Assembly (NCBI RefSeq): GCF_001484765.1
Contig: NZ_KQ947377.1
Span: forward strand, 456,795-520,794
Source: Entomohabitans teleogrylli
GTDB lineage: Bacteria; Pseudomonadota; Gammaproteobacteria; Enterobacterales; Enterobacteriaceae
Direction: 5' to 3'
DNA length: 64,000 bases
Part shown: one piece after another, positions 12,349 through 20,920 of the stretch
Numbering within the stretch: the stretch's first letter is position 1
Layout of the letters: every line of letters begins with the position of its first letter
Made by a program: the position numbers and the translations under genes
The notes under the pieces: generated by a model
Told to the model about the DNA's origin: nothing
The model's input: the letters and a program-made list of their open reading frames with translations, nothing else
Databases searched by the model: none

Positions 12349-12708
12349 GTGGTTAAGCTCGCATTTCCCAGGGAGTTACGTTTGTTAACTCCCGCTCATT
12401 TCACTTTCGTTTTCCAGCAGCCAGTTCGCGCCGGCACGCCGCAAATCACCATCCTCGGCCGCCAGAATTCGCTGGGGCATCCCCGTATCGGTCTTACCGT
12501 CGCTAAAAAAAACGTCAAACGCGCCCATGAACGCAATCGGATTAAACGTCTGACGCGTGAAAGCTTTCGTTTGCGCCAGCACGAACTCCCGCCTATGGAT
12601 TTTGTGGTGGTAGTGAAAAAAGGGGTTGCGGAACTCGATAACCAGGCGCTGTCGCAGGCGTTGGAAAAATTATGGCGCCGCCACTGTCGCCTGTCTCGCG
12701 AGTCCTGA
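12349..12708 (+). CDS. rnpA: Ribonuclease P protein component
   Basis: RnpA is the protein cofactor of RNase P that helps the catalytic RNA process tRNA 5' ends. It has 119 residues and starts with GTG ([27 protein letters not shown]) as in E. coli. The RNR motif is visible in [17 protein letters not shown], followed by the hydrophobic strand [10 protein letters not shown]. Its 3' end overlaps yidD by 37 bp in another frame. Confidence 0.97.
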   Translation: MVKLAFPRELRLLTPAHFTFVFQQPVRAGTPQITILGRQNSLGHPRIGLTVAKKNVKRAHERNRIKRLTRESFRLRQHELPPMDFVVVVKKGVAELDNQALSQALEKLWRRHCRLSRES

Positions 12709-12929
12709 TAGCCCTTATTCGGGTCTATCAACGCCTGATAAGTCCGCTTCTTGGGCCGCACTGCCGTTTCAACCCCACCTGCTCACACTATGGAATTGAG
12801 GCATTGCGCAGGTTTGGAGTGATAAAAGGCAGTTGGTTGACAGTGAAACGCGTATTAAAATGCCACCCTTTGAACCCTGGTGGAGACGACCCCGTCCCGC
12901 CCGGACCCATTGATACCAGAGAACACTAA
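12672..12929 (+). CDS. yidD: Membrane protein insertion efficiency factor YidD
   Basis: YidD is a small inner-membrane-associated protein that improves insertion of YidC substrates. Its 85 residues include the conserved core [27 protein letters not shown] with its paired cysteines and a C-terminal [12 protein letters not shown]. An amphipathic N-terminal helix is seen. It starts inside rnpA and ends 2 bp before yidC, so rnpA, yidD and yidC form one translational chain. Confidence 0.96.
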   Translation: MAPPLSPVSRVLIALIRVYQRLISPLLGPHCRFNPTCSHYGIEALRRFGVIKGSWLTVKRVLKCHPLNPGGDDPVPPGPIDTREH

Positions 12930-12931
12930 CG

Positions 12932-14575
12932 ATGGATTCGCAACGCAATCTCCTTATCATCGCTCTGCTGTTCGTGTCTTTCATGATCTGGCAGGCCTGG
13001 GAGCAGGATAAAAATCCGCAACCTCAGACTCAGCAGACCACGCAGACTACGACCAGCCAGGCTAGCGCCGCAGACCAGGGCGTACCGGCCAGTGGCCAGG
13101 GGAAACTGATTACGGTAAAAACTGACGTCCTTGAGCTCTCCATCAATACCCGCGGTGGCGATATTGAGCAGGCGCAGTTGCTGGCTTACCCGAAAGATCT
13201 CGGTTCTTCCGAACCTTTCCAGTTACTGGAGACGCTTCCCGGATTCATCTATCAGGCTCAAAGCGGTCTGACCGGTCGCGACGGCCCGGACAACCCGGCT
13301 AACGGCCCGCGTCCGCTGTATAACGTCGATAAAGATGCGTTCGTGCTGGAAGAGGGCCAGAACGAGCTGGCGATTCCGATGACCTGGACCGATTCCGCCG
13401 GTAATAGCTTTACCAAAACCTTCGTGCTGAAACGCGGAGAGTATGCGGTTAAGGTTGATTACAGCGTGAAGAACGCCGGTGAAAAACCGCTGGAGATTGC
13501 GCCGTTCGGTCAGCTTAAGCAAACCGTTAATCTGCCGTCCCACCGCGATACCGGCAGCAGCAACTTCGCGCTGCATACCTTCCGCGGCGCGGCATATTCC
13601 ACCCCGGACGCCAAGTACGAAAAACATAAGTTTGAAGACATTGCCGATAACGACAACCTGAACGTCAACTCTAAAGGCGGTTGGGTGGCAATGCTGCAAC
13701 AATATTTTGCCACTGCCTGGATCCCTGGCAGCGACACCAGCAACAATTTCTATACCAACAGTCTGGGCAATGGCGTGGTCGCTATCGGCTATAAATCAGC
13801 GCCGACGCTGATTCAGCCGGGCCAGTCCGGCCAGTTGAATAGCACGCTGTGGGTAGGTCCGGAAATTCAGGACAAAATGGCCGCCGTGGCGCCGCATCTT
13901 GATTTGACTGTTGACTATGGCTGGCTGTGGTTTATTTCTCAGCCGCTGTTCAAACTGCTGAAATTTATCCACAGCTTCCTCGGCAACTGGGGCTTCTCCA
14001 TCATCGTCATCACCTTTATCGTGCGTGGTATTATGTACCCGCTGACGAAAGCGCAGTACACCTCGATGGCCAAGATGCGTATGCTGCAGCCGAAGATTCA
14101 GGCCATGCGCGAACGTCTGGGTGATGATAAGCAGCGCATCAGTCAGGAAATGATGGCCCTGTACAAAGCGGAGAAAGTTAATCCGCTGGGCGGCTGCTTC
14201 CCGCTGCTGATCCAGATGCCTATCTTCCTGGCGCTATACTACATGTTGATGGGTTCCGTTGAGCTGCGCCATGCGCCGTTCGCCCTGTGGATCCACGACC
14301 TTTCGGCCCAGGACCCGTACTATATCCTGCCGATCCTGATGGGCGTAACGATGTACTTCATCCAGAAGATGTCGCCGACCACCGTCACCGATCCGATGCA
14401 GCAGAAGATCATGACCTATATGCCGGTTATCTTTACGGTCTTCTTCCTGTGGTTCCCGTCCGGTCTGGTACTGTACTATATCGTCAGCAACCTGGTGACT
14501 ATCATCCAGCAGCAGCTGATTTACCGTGGTCTGGAGAAACGCGGTCTGCATAGCCGCGAGAAGAAAAGTTCCTGA
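12932..14575 (+). CDS. yidC: Membrane protein insertase YidC
   Basis: YidC inserts and folds inner-membrane proteins, alone or with SecYEG; ATP synthase subunits a and c, also encoded in this window, are classic clients. The protein has 547 residues (E. coli 548). The N-terminal anchor ([18 protein letters not shown]) is followed by a Gln/Thr-rich linker, the large periplasmic P1 domain (about 60–340), and the conserved five-helix core beginning near [15 protein letters not shown], with the hydrophilic-groove arginine in [12 protein letters not shown]. The tail is basic ([12 protein letters not shown]). Confidence 0.98.
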   Translation: MDSQRNLLIIALLFVSFMIWQAWEQDKNPQPQTQQTTQTTTSQASAADQGVPASGQGKLITVKTDVLELSINTRGGDIEQAQLLAYPKDLGSSEPFQLLETLPGFIYQAQSGLTGRDGPDNPANGPRPLYNVDKDAFVLEEGQNELAIPMTWTDSAGNSFTKTFVLKRGEYAVKVDYSVKNAGEKPLEIAPFGQLKQTVNLPSHRDTGSSNFALHTFRGAAYSTPDAKYEKHKFEDIADNDNLNVNSKGGWVAMLQQYFATAWIPGSDTSNNFYTNSLGNGVVAIGYKSAPTLIQPGQSGQLNSTLWVGPEIQDKMAAVAPHLDLTVDYGWLWFISQPLFKLLKFIHSFLGNWGFSIIVITFIVRGIMYPLTKAQYTSMAKMRMLQPKIQAMRERLGDDKQRISQEMMALYKAEKVNPLGGCFPLLIQMPIFLALYYMLMGSVELRHAPFALWIHDLSAQDPYYILPILMGVTMYFIQKMSPTTVTDPMQQKIMTYMPVIFTVFFLWFPSGLVLYYIVSNLVTIIQQQLIYRGLEKRGLHSREKKSS

Positions 14576-14617
14576 TAGCTTTTCATTCTTCAAGCCGCAG
14601 TAAGCTTAATGCCAGAG

Positions 14618-14643
14618 AAGGCGGTCATTAGACCGCCTTTTTT
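14618..14643 (+). terminator. Intrinsic terminator after yidC
   Basis: AAGGCGGTC, loop ATTA, and GACCGCCTT followed by TTTT form a perfect 9-bp stem with a U-tract, 40 bp after yidC. It separates the rpmH–yidC transcript from mnmE. Confidence 0.92.
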
Positions 14644-14664
14644 ACATTTTCAAAGAGATAAACC

Positions 14665-16029
14665 ATGAGCCATAACGACACCATCGTCGCCCAGGCCACC
14701 CCGCCAGGGCGTGGCGGAGTAGGTATTCTGCGTATCTCCGGTCAGAAAGCGCGGGACGTGGCGCTGGCTGTTCTGGGGAAATTGCCGAAGCCGCGCTATG
14801 CCGACTACCTGCCGTTTAACGATACCGACGGTACCGCGCTGGATCAGGGCATTGCGCTATGGTTCCCCGGACCTAACTCGTTCACTGGCGAAGACGTGCT
14901 GGAATTGCAGGGGCACGGCGGGCCGGTGATCCTCGATCTGCTGCTCAAACGTATTTTGACTCTCCCGGGTCTGCGCATCGCCCGCCCTGGAGAGTTTTCG
15001 GAGCGCGCCTTCCTCAACGATAAGCTCGACCTGGCACAGGCGGAAGCTATCGCCGACCTGATCGACGCCAGCTCTGAACAGGCGGCCCGTTCGGCGCTAA
15101 ATTCTCTGCAGGGGGCTTTTTCCAGCCGCGTAAACCAGCTGGTGGAAGCACTCACTCACCTGCGTATCTATGTGGAAGCGGCTATCGACTTTCCGGATGA
15201 AGAGATCGACTTTCTCTCTGACGGTAAAATCGAAGCCCAGCTCAATGCGGTGATCGCCGATCTCGACGCGGTACGCGCCGAAGCGCGCCAGGGCAGCCTG
15301 TTACGCGAAGGGATGAAGGTGGTGATCGCCGGGCGGCCCAACGCCGGCAAATCCAGCCTGCTGAACGCGCTGGCCGGGCGTGAAGCTGCCATCGTGACCG
15401 ACATCGCCGGCACAACCCGCGATGTATTGCGCGAACATATTCATATCGACGGGATGCCGCTACATATTATTGATACCGCCGGCCTGCGCGAAGCCAGCGA
15501 TGAGGTGGAGCGTATCGGCATTGAGCGCGCCTGGCAGGAAATTGAACAGGCCGATCGGGTGCTGTTTATGGTGGACAGCACCACCACTGACGCCATCGAT
15601 GCAGCGCAGATATGGCCTGATTTTCTTGCCCGCCTGCCAGCGCGACTACCGATTACGGTGGTGCGCAATAAGGCCGATGTCACCGGCGAGGAGCCGGGTA
15701 TCAGCGAGGTGAATGGTCACTCACTTATTCGCCTCTCCGCCCGCACCGGCGCCGGCGTGGATACGTTACGTCATCATCTGAAACAGACCATGGGGTTCGA
15801 TACCAGCATGGAGGGCGGATTTCTGGCGCGCCGCCGTCACCTGCAGGCGCTGGAGCAGGCGGCTCTCCATCTCGAACAGGGGAAAGACCAGTTGCTGGGC
15901 GCCTGGGCTGGCGAACTGCTGGCCGAAGAGTTGCGTCTGGCCCAGCACAATCTCAGCGAAATAACCGGCGAATTTACCTCCGATGACCTGCTGGGACGTA
16001 TTTTCTCCAGCTTCTGTATTGGTAAATAG
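14665..16029 (+). CDS. mnmE: tRNA modification GTPase MnmE
   Basis: MnmE works with MnmG (also in this window) to install the carboxymethylaminomethyl group on U34 of certain tRNAs. It has 454 residues, as in E. coli. The N-terminal domain binds the folate one-carbon donor. The G domain is inserted in a helical domain and shows G1 [10 protein letters not shown]2/G3 TDIAGTTRD and DTAGL, and G4 NKAD. The C-terminal FCIGK carries the essential cysteine. It starts just after the yidC terminator. Confidence 0.98.
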   Translation: MSHNDTIVAQATPPGRGGVGILRISGQKARDVALAVLGKLPKPRYADYLPFNDTDGTALDQGIALWFPGPNSFTGEDVLELQGHGGPVILDLLLKRILTLPGLRIARPGEFSERAFLNDKLDLAQAEAIADLIDASSEQAARSALNSLQGAFSSRVNQLVEALTHLRIYVEAAIDFPDEEIDFLSDGKIEAQLNAVIADLDAVRAEARQGSLLREGMKVVIAGRPNAGKSSLLNALAGREAAIVTDIAGTTRDVLREHIHIDGMPLHIIDTAGLREASDEVERIGIERAWQEIEQADRVLFMVDSTTTDAIDAAQIWPDFLARLPARLPITVVRNKADVTGEEPGISEVNGHSLIRLSARTGAGVDTLRHHLKQTMGFDTSMEGGFLARRRHLQALEQAALHLEQGKDQLLGAWAGELLAEELRLAQHNLSEITGEFTSDDLLGRIFSSFCIGK

Positions 16030-16064
16030 CCTCTCCCTGGCAGACAGGTGAGCGTTTACTAACC

Positions 16065-16089
16065 CGCATTAGCTGAAGTGGCTAATGCG
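16065..16089. terminator. Stem-loop between convergent mnmE and LysR gene
   Basis: CGCATTAGC, loop TGAAGTG and GCTAATGCG form a perfect 9-bp stem between two convergent genes. It lacks a strong T-run on either strand, so a terminator role is likely but not certain. Confidence 0.55.
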
Positions 16090-16092
16090 CGG

Positions 16093-16989
16093 CTAAACAT
16101 CCTGTAGATAGACCTGCAGTTTTTCAATAAATAACCGGGTACGCGCGGGCATTAAACGCCGTCCCGGAAAAACCGCCCAGACCGGTATCTCAGGCATGGT
16201 CCATTCCGTGAGTATCTGCCTTAACGTTCCCGCTATCACCTGATCCCTGACAAAGTGCCCGGCCAGACAGGCAATCCCAGCACCGGCGATCGCCATCTCC
16301 CTCAACACCCCAGGCGCATTCGCTTTTACCCGCATCTGCGGAGAGCCCTGCCAGCGCGCCTCGCCGCAGCTTAATGTCCATAACGGCGAACTGTTGGCGC
16401 GCATTTGTAACGACAATACCTGATGATTCAGCAACTCCTCGGGCCGTTGCGGTTCACCGCATTTCGCCAACCAGTCGGGCGATACGTACAGCCCCGGATG
16501 GAAACTGGCGATACGACGCGCCACCAGCGTGGCGTCGTCAGGTAGCGTCCCCATACGGATCGCCAGATCATAATTTTCCCCGGTTAAATCAACGCGCCGT
16601 TGCGATACGTCGATCTCCAGCATCACCGCCGGATAATTAGCCATAAAACGCGCCAGAAATTCGCCCAGCATGTCGCTGGTAAAATCGCCGGGCATTGAGA
16701 TACGCAGCAAGCCGCAGGGCTGATTTAACACCCGATCGCCGAGCGCCGCAGCAATATCCAGCTCATTCGCCATACGTTTTGCCTGCAAATAAAACGTATG
16801 GCCGAAATCGGTTATCGACAGTTTGCGGGTGGAGCGCCGCAGCAGAAGCTCGCCGAGCACATTCTCCAGCAGGGAAATACGCCGTGATAGCGTGGATTTA
16901 GGTAGCGCCAGTTTTTCCGCCGCGCGCGTAAAACTGCCTTCTTCAACCACACGAATAAACAGCAGCAGGTCATTAGGATTAAGCGCCAT
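16093..16989 (-). CDS. LysR-type transcriptional regulator
   Basis: This 298-residue LysR-type regulator has an N-terminal winged HTH (residues about 5–62: GSFTRAAEKLALPKSTLSRRISLLE). Its effector domain has the CrgA-type motif YDLAIRMGTLPDDATLVARRI. It is transcribed divergently from an aldehyde dehydrogenase gene 101 bp away, so by the usual LysR arrangement it probably controls that gene. E. coli has tnaCAB–mdtL–yidZ between mnmE and yieE. YidZ is also a LysR protein, but I see no specific reason to call this gene yidZ. The inducer is unknown. Confidence 0.9.
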   Translation of the reverse strand: MALNPNDLLLFIRVVEEGSFTRAAEKLALPKSTLSRRISLLENVLGELLLRRSTRKLSITDFGHTFYLQAKRMANELDIAAALGDRVLNQPCGLLRISMPGDFTSDMLGEFLARFMANYPAVMLEIDVSQRRVDLTGENYDLAIRMGTLPDDATLVARRIASFHPGLYVSPDWLAKCGEPQRPEELLNHQVLSLQMRANSSPLWTLSCGEARWQGSPQMRVKANAPGVLREMAIAGAGIACLAGHFVRDQVIAGTLRQILTEWTMPEIPVWAVFPGRRLMPARTRLFIEKLQVYLQDV

Positions 16990-16995
16990 CGATTA

Positions 16996-17009
16996 TTCCA
17001 TTAATGGAA
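16996..17009. promoter_or_regulatory. Perfect palindrome, candidate LysR operator
   Basis: TTCCATTAATGGAA is a perfect 14-bp palindrome 6 bp upstream of the LysR start and about 80 bp before the divergent aldehyde dehydrogenase. This position suits an autorepression/activation site. The assignment is inference. Confidence 0.5.
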
Positions 17010-17090
17010 CAGTATTTCCCAACTTAGCGGCTTATTCGCGCCAGGTAAAGCCGTTATCCTGGCAATACATTCACCACCCAGGGAATCACA

Positions 17091-18560
17091 ATGAGCCATC
17101 AACCAACCCCATTTTCCAGCGCCCGCCACTGGGTCAATGGTCAGTGGCTGGACAGCCTTCAGCACGGAGAAAGCATCAATCCGGCAACCGGCGAAAGAAT
17201 TGGCGATTATGCCATTGGCGATACGGATACAGCCAGCCGGGCCGTACAGGCGGCACGCCGCGCATTTATCAGCAGCGACTGGAAATATAATCGCGAATTA
17301 CGCGCCCGGGTACTGCACGATCTGGCGGATCGCATTGAACATCATGCTGAGCCGCTGGTGCAACTATTGAGCCTAGAGAACGGTAAAGTTTTGCCGGAAG
17401 CCCGGTTTGAGGTCTCCCTGTCGGTACCGGCATTACGTTATTGCGCCGGGTTGATTTTTCAGGATGGCGGACGCGCCGCGCAGTGGGGAGAAGGCCGGTT
17501 CTCACTGGTCATCCGCGAGGCGGCAGGGGTTGCCGGTATCAGCATACCGTGGAACTCGCCGGTGGCGTTACTGAGCCGCTCGCTTGCTCCCGCCCTAGCG
17601 GCTGGATGTACCACGGTTATCAAAATGCCCGGACAGACCGCGCAACTCAACGCGCTACTCGCACAGATTATCAGCGAATCACTGCTGCTGCCCACCGGCG
17701 TGGTAAACATCGTTACCGGCGAAAAAGAAGTACTCAGCTATCTGGTGGAATCACCGGATGTGCCGGTAATCAGCTTTACCGGCAGCACCCGCACCGGACG
17801 GGCGATCGCCGCGGCAGGAGCAGCAAAACTGAAGCGATTTGGCCTTGAGCTGGGCGGAAAAACGCCGCTGATTATTTTTGATGACGCCGACCTGGAGGCG
17901 GCGCTGCGCACAACACAAATGGCGCTCACCACCTTCGCCGGTCAGTTCTGTATGACCGGCAGCCGGCTGCTGGTACAGCGTGGAGTGGCAGAATCCGTGC
18001 GCCGGCAATTAATTGCCCGCTTATCGCAACTGAATATCGGCCCGGCCAGCGATCCCGCCAGTGAAATGGGGCCATTGATTGATAAAGCCAATGTGGCGCG
18101 GGTAGACGCTATGGTTGAAGACGCGCTGCGCAACGGCGCAGTAGCGCTGTTACGCGGCGGCGCAGTGACGGAGGGGCCGCTGGCCAGCGGAGCATTCTAT
18201 CGCCCGACGCTGCTGGAGGTGACAGACAGCGGGTTACCCATCGTGCAACAGGAGGTTTTCGGCCCGGTGCTCACCCTACAGGTTTTTGACAGCGAAGAAG
18301 AGGCCATCATGCTGGCCAACGCCAGCGAATACGGACTGGCAGCCAGCGTCTGGTCGTCGGACATCAATCTCCCGCTGCGCGTGGCGACAAAGCTTGAAGC
18401 CGGCACCGTCTGGATCAACGACTGGGCGGTACTGCGCGATGAATTTGAAGAGGGTGGTTACAAGCAAAGCGGACTGGGGCGTCTGCGTGGACTGGCGCAA
18501 ATGGATGATTTTCTGGAGTACAAACATATCATTTTACAACCTGGCGTAACGAGCCAGTGA
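17091..18560 (+). CDS. NAD(P)-dependent aldehyde dehydrogenase
   Basis: The 489-residue cytoplasmic protein belongs to the aldehyde dehydrogenase superfamily and oxidises an aldehyde to its acid. Key residues are all present: Asn155 (SIPWNSP), cofactor Lys178 (VIKMP), Glu253 (GLELGGKTP) and the nucleophile Cys287 (GQFCMTGSR). The FTGSTRTGR Rossmann turn and the late QEVFGPV motif are also seen. General similarity is to the betaine/benzaldehyde-type ALDH group, but I cannot name a substrate. It is divergent from the LysR gene and 10 bp upstream of a small secreted protein gene, so the two form a unit. Confidence 0.93.
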   Translation: MSHQPTPFSSARHWVNGQWLDSLQHGESINPATGERIGDYAIGDTDTASRAVQAARRAFISSDWKYNRELRARVLHDLADRIEHHAEPLVQLLSLENGKVLPEARFEVSLSVPALRYCAGLIFQDGGRAAQWGEGRFSLVIREAAGVAGISIPWNSPVALLSRSLAPALAAGCTTVIKMPGQTAQLNALLAQIISESLLLPTGVVNIVTGEKEVLSYLVESPDVPVISFTGSTRTGRAIAAAGAAKLKRFGLELGGKTPLIIFDDADLEAALRTTQMALTTFAGQFCMTGSRLLVQRGVAESVRRQLIARLSQLNIGPASDPASEMGPLIDKANVARVDAMVEDALRNGAVALLRGGAVTEGPLASGAFYRPTLLEVTDSGLPIVQQEVFGPVLTLQVFDSEEEAIMLANASEYGLAASVWSSDINLPLRVATKLEAGTVWINDWAVLRDEFEEGGYKQSGLGRLRGLAQMDDFLEYKHIILQPGVTSQ

Positions 18561-18570
18561 GGAGATATTT

Positions 18571-19170
18571 ATGAACACAAACCCGATCAATTTCCGCGCA
18601 ATCGGTATTGGATTGCTGGGTCTGATGGCTGTCGCGGGGTGGCAATCCAGCGCGATGGCTGAAACGCCAGAGCAGATGATGGCTACCGCCCAGAAAACCC
18701 GTCAGCCGCTGGATGTCGTCAAGGCCTTCCTGAACCATACTTCGCCGGACAAAGTGGCCGCCGCCGCCGGGCAACTGGTAGCGCCAGACGCGACCTACGT
18801 TTCGTTAAACTTTGATAACCCGGAATTGAAGAAAATCGAGCCATGGACGGGCACCTCAAAAGGTCCTGAAGCGTTTGTCAGCACCTTCACCCGGGTGGCG
18901 AAATACTGGAAAATCGTCGATTTCAGGGTAAGTGAGATGTTCGCCAGCGGCGACAACGTAGCGGTATTTGGCGACTTTACCTATCGCTCAACGGCAGTGG
19001 GTAAGCAGTTCAACTCACCCTTTTCTATCCTTGCCAAAGTCCGCGACGGTAAGATCGTTTATTTCCAGTTTATGGAAGACACTTACGCCTCCGCCAGTTC
19101 ATTCCGTACCGGCGGCAGTTGGGAAGTGAAAACCGATCCTGACAGCGCGACTTATCGCGTCGGAGAGTGA
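18571..19170 (+). CDS. Secreted NTF2/SnoaL-like protein
   Basis: This 199-residue protein has a signal peptide (cleavage likely after SSAMA, residue 30). The mature part looks like an NTF2/SnoaL cone fold: DVVKAFLNHTSPDKVAAAAGQLVAPDATYVSLNFDNPELKKIEPW, then GPEAFVSTF, VAVFGDFTYRS and GKIVYFQFMEDTYA. This architecture fits small ketosteroid-isomerase-like enzymes or binding proteins of the periplasm. GAGGAG lies 6 bases before its ATG. It follows the aldehyde dehydrogenase in the same operon, which suggests a shared, unknown small-molecule pathway. Confidence 0.85.
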   Translation: MNTNPINFRAIGIGLLGLMAVAGWQSSAMAETPEQMMATAQKTRQPLDVVKAFLNHTSPDKVAAAAGQLVAPDATYVSLNFDNPELKKIEPWTGTSKGPEAFVSTFTRVAKYWKIVDFRVSEMFASGDNVAVFGDFTYRSTAVGKQFNSPFSILAKVRDGKIVYFQFMEDTYASASSFRTGGSWEVKTDPDSATYRVGE

Positions 19171-19520
19171 TGCTCCTCCCCGGCCCACCAGACCTGGTGG
19201 GCCGGACTCATTGTCCAGCGCATCAGCAGATGCAGCGGATAATCGCCATTTTGTTGATATAACCCGCCCTTTTTCCGTAGGTTCAGCAGTTTCCTGTGAA
19301 GGCATCGACAGGTAATATATTGTCCGATAAATTGATAACGATACTAAATTGTAAAGCCTGTCGCTTTTTTTCCCCTGATAAAGAATTTCCCCATAACAAA
19401 CGCGGGAAAATTGGCCAGGACGCAGAGTACGACCTATAGTTTCTGTAGCATCGGAGAACGCCTCCAGCCATTGCGCTACAGCACGTGACCTCACACACGA
19501 CCATTATCAAGGAGAGAAAA
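19171..19520. other. Intergenic region before yieE (no gene)
   Basis: The 350-base gap begins with a strong hairpin (19182–19203). The middle (19300–19400) is AT-rich with several TATA-like stretches (TAATATATTGT, GATACTAAATTG), the probable promoter zone for yieE. I see no conserved open frame, tRNA or repeat. Confidence 0.6.
19182..19203 (+). terminator. Stem-loop after the NTF2-like gene
   Basis: GGCCCACCAG, loop AC and CTGGTGGGCC give a perfect 10-bp GC-rich stem 12 bp after the stop codon. There is no T-tract, so it is either a factor-assisted terminator or an mRNA-protecting hairpin. Confidence 0.6.
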
Positions 19521-20267
19521 ATGGCGACGCATTTTGCGCGAGGGATCATCAGTCCCAAACACCTGACATCGACGCGACTATCCAGCGAATGCCATGCCAT
19601 TGCCCGCGGTCTTCCCGAACACCTGAGCGCACGATTCATTGCCGCACGCTCGTTGCTGGCTGAACTGCTATTTATGCTTTACGGTATCGGGCGATTGCCC
19701 AAAATTATTGAATCTAAAAGCGGGCGTTTGTGTTTTGCCGATCCCATGCTGGCGGACTTCTCTCTCTCCTGCGCCGGCAATATTGTCGGCGTGGCGCTAA
19801 CCCCGGACGGGCGATGTGGCCTGGATATGGCCATCCAGCGCCCCTCTACCGGTACCCGAACCAGCCGCGAACCTCTTTCCCCACAGCAGTTTACCCGCAA
19901 CGAAACCATCTGGATTCACAACCAAAAAGACCCGCAGGAAGCGAGCCTACAACTGGCGACGTTGCGCAGAAGCGTGATGAAATTAACCAACCAGAACAAT
20001 CTGCACATTGACGATATCCAACTGCTTCCCGGCGCCGGGCGCCTGCGGGTGGCGGACATACCAGAGGTTGAGGCGCTGTGCGATGCTGAAGATGTTCTGG
20101 TCTGGGCGCTGGCAGGCACGCCCTCCGTTGTCCCCGTGACGCTGTGGGAGTTCGACAACCGCCAGGGCTGGCGAAAACTCCCGGATATTCAGACTCGCTG
20201 TCACAGTCCCGATGGGCGTATCATGCGTTTTACCAGCATGCCGTCTGAAAAGGCGCTGATGATTTAA
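19521..20267 (+). CDS. yieE: 4'-phosphopantetheinyl transferase family protein YieE
   Basis: The 248-residue protein matches E. coli YieE from MATHFARG onward. The start was set at ATG 19521, which follows AAGGAGAGAAAA. YieE is grouped with Sfp/EntD-type phosphopantetheinyl transferases, which move 4'-phosphopantetheine from CoA to carrier proteins. The GLDM segment is the equivalent of the metal-binding G(I/V)D motif. The later LRRSVMKLT segment stands where WxxKEA normally lies and is degenerate, so activity and target are uncertain. No carrier-protein gene is next to it. The flavoprotein gene chrR follows 30 bp downstream. Confidence 0.93.
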   Translation: MATHFARGIISPKHLTSTRLSSECHAIARGLPEHLSARFIAARSLLAELLFMLYGIGRLPKIIESKSGRLCFADPMLADFSLSCAGNIVGVALTPDGRCGLDMAIQRPSTGTRTSREPLSPQQFTRNETIWIHNQKDPQEASLQLATLRRSVMKLTNQNNLHIDDIQLLPGAGRLRVADIPEVEALCDAEDVLVWALAGTPSVVPVTLWEFDNRQGWRKLPDIQTRCHSPDGRIMRFTSMPSEKALMI

Positions 20268-20297
20268 TACTCATATAACCGCAACCAAGGAGCGACG

Positions 20298-20864
20298 ATG
20301 TCCGATACACTGAAAGTGGTTACTTTACTGGGGAGTCTGCGTAAAGGCTCATATAACGCGATGGTCGCTCGTACGCTGCCAAAGCTGGCACCGGTAAACA
20401 TGCAAATCGACGCGCTTCCTTCTATTGCGGATATTCCGCTGTATGACGCCGACCTTCAACAGGAAGCAGGCTTCCCGGCAACCGTTACCGCGCTGGCGGA
20501 ACAGATAGCCGCGGCGGATGGCGTTGTGATCGTGACGCCAGAATATAACTATTCAGTGCCAGGCGGCCTGAAAAATGCCATCGACTGGCTGTCGCGTCTG
20601 CCGGAACAGCCGCTGGCCGGGAAACCGGTACTGATTCAGACCAGCTCCATGGGGGTGATCGGCGGCGCCCGTTGCCAGTATCACCTGCGCCAGATCCTGG
20701 TCTTCCTTGACGCCATGGTGATGAATAAACCGGAGTTTATGGGCGGCGCCATCCAGAACAAAGTGGACGCCCAGTCCGGCGAAGTGATCGATCAGGGCAC
20801 ACTGGACCATCTGCAGGGCCAGCTCACCGCATTCAGCGAATTTATCCTGCGCGTTAAAGCCTGA
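20298..20864 (+). CDS. chrR: NAD(P)H-dependent quinone/chromate reductase (YieF)
   Basis: This 188-residue FMN-dependent flavodoxin-fold reductase is near-identical in layout to E. coli ChrR (YieF), which reduces quinones and, adventitiously, chromate. The flavin phosphate loop is LLGSLRKGSYNAMVART. PEYNYSVPGGLKNAIDWLSR is the conserved flavin/substrate segment of the NADPH-dependent FMN reductase family. AAGGAG lies 8 bases before the ATG. It is probably co-transcribed with yieE and ends at a bidirectional terminator shared with adeP. Confidence 0.96.
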   Translation: MSDTLKVVTLLGSLRKGSYNAMVARTLPKLAPVNMQIDALPSIADIPLYDADLQQEAGFPATVTALAEQIAAADGVVIVTPEYNYSVPGGLKNAIDWLSRLPEQPLAGKPVLIQTSSMGVIGGARCQYHLRQILVFLDAMVMNKPEFMGGAIQNKVDAQSGEVIDQGTLDHLQGQLTAFSEFILRVKA

Positions 20865-20874
20865 TCGCAACCCT

Positions 20875-20905
20875 AAAAAATGCCAGCCATCAGGCCGGCA
20901 TTTTT
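20875..20905. terminator. Bidirectional terminator between chrR and adeP
   Basis: AAAAAATGCC-A-GCC, loop ATCA, GGC-C-GGCATTTTT. A-runs and T-runs flank the stem on both sides, serving the two convergent genes. Confidence 0.9.
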
Positions 20906-20920
20906 CCTGCCAGTCGCGCC

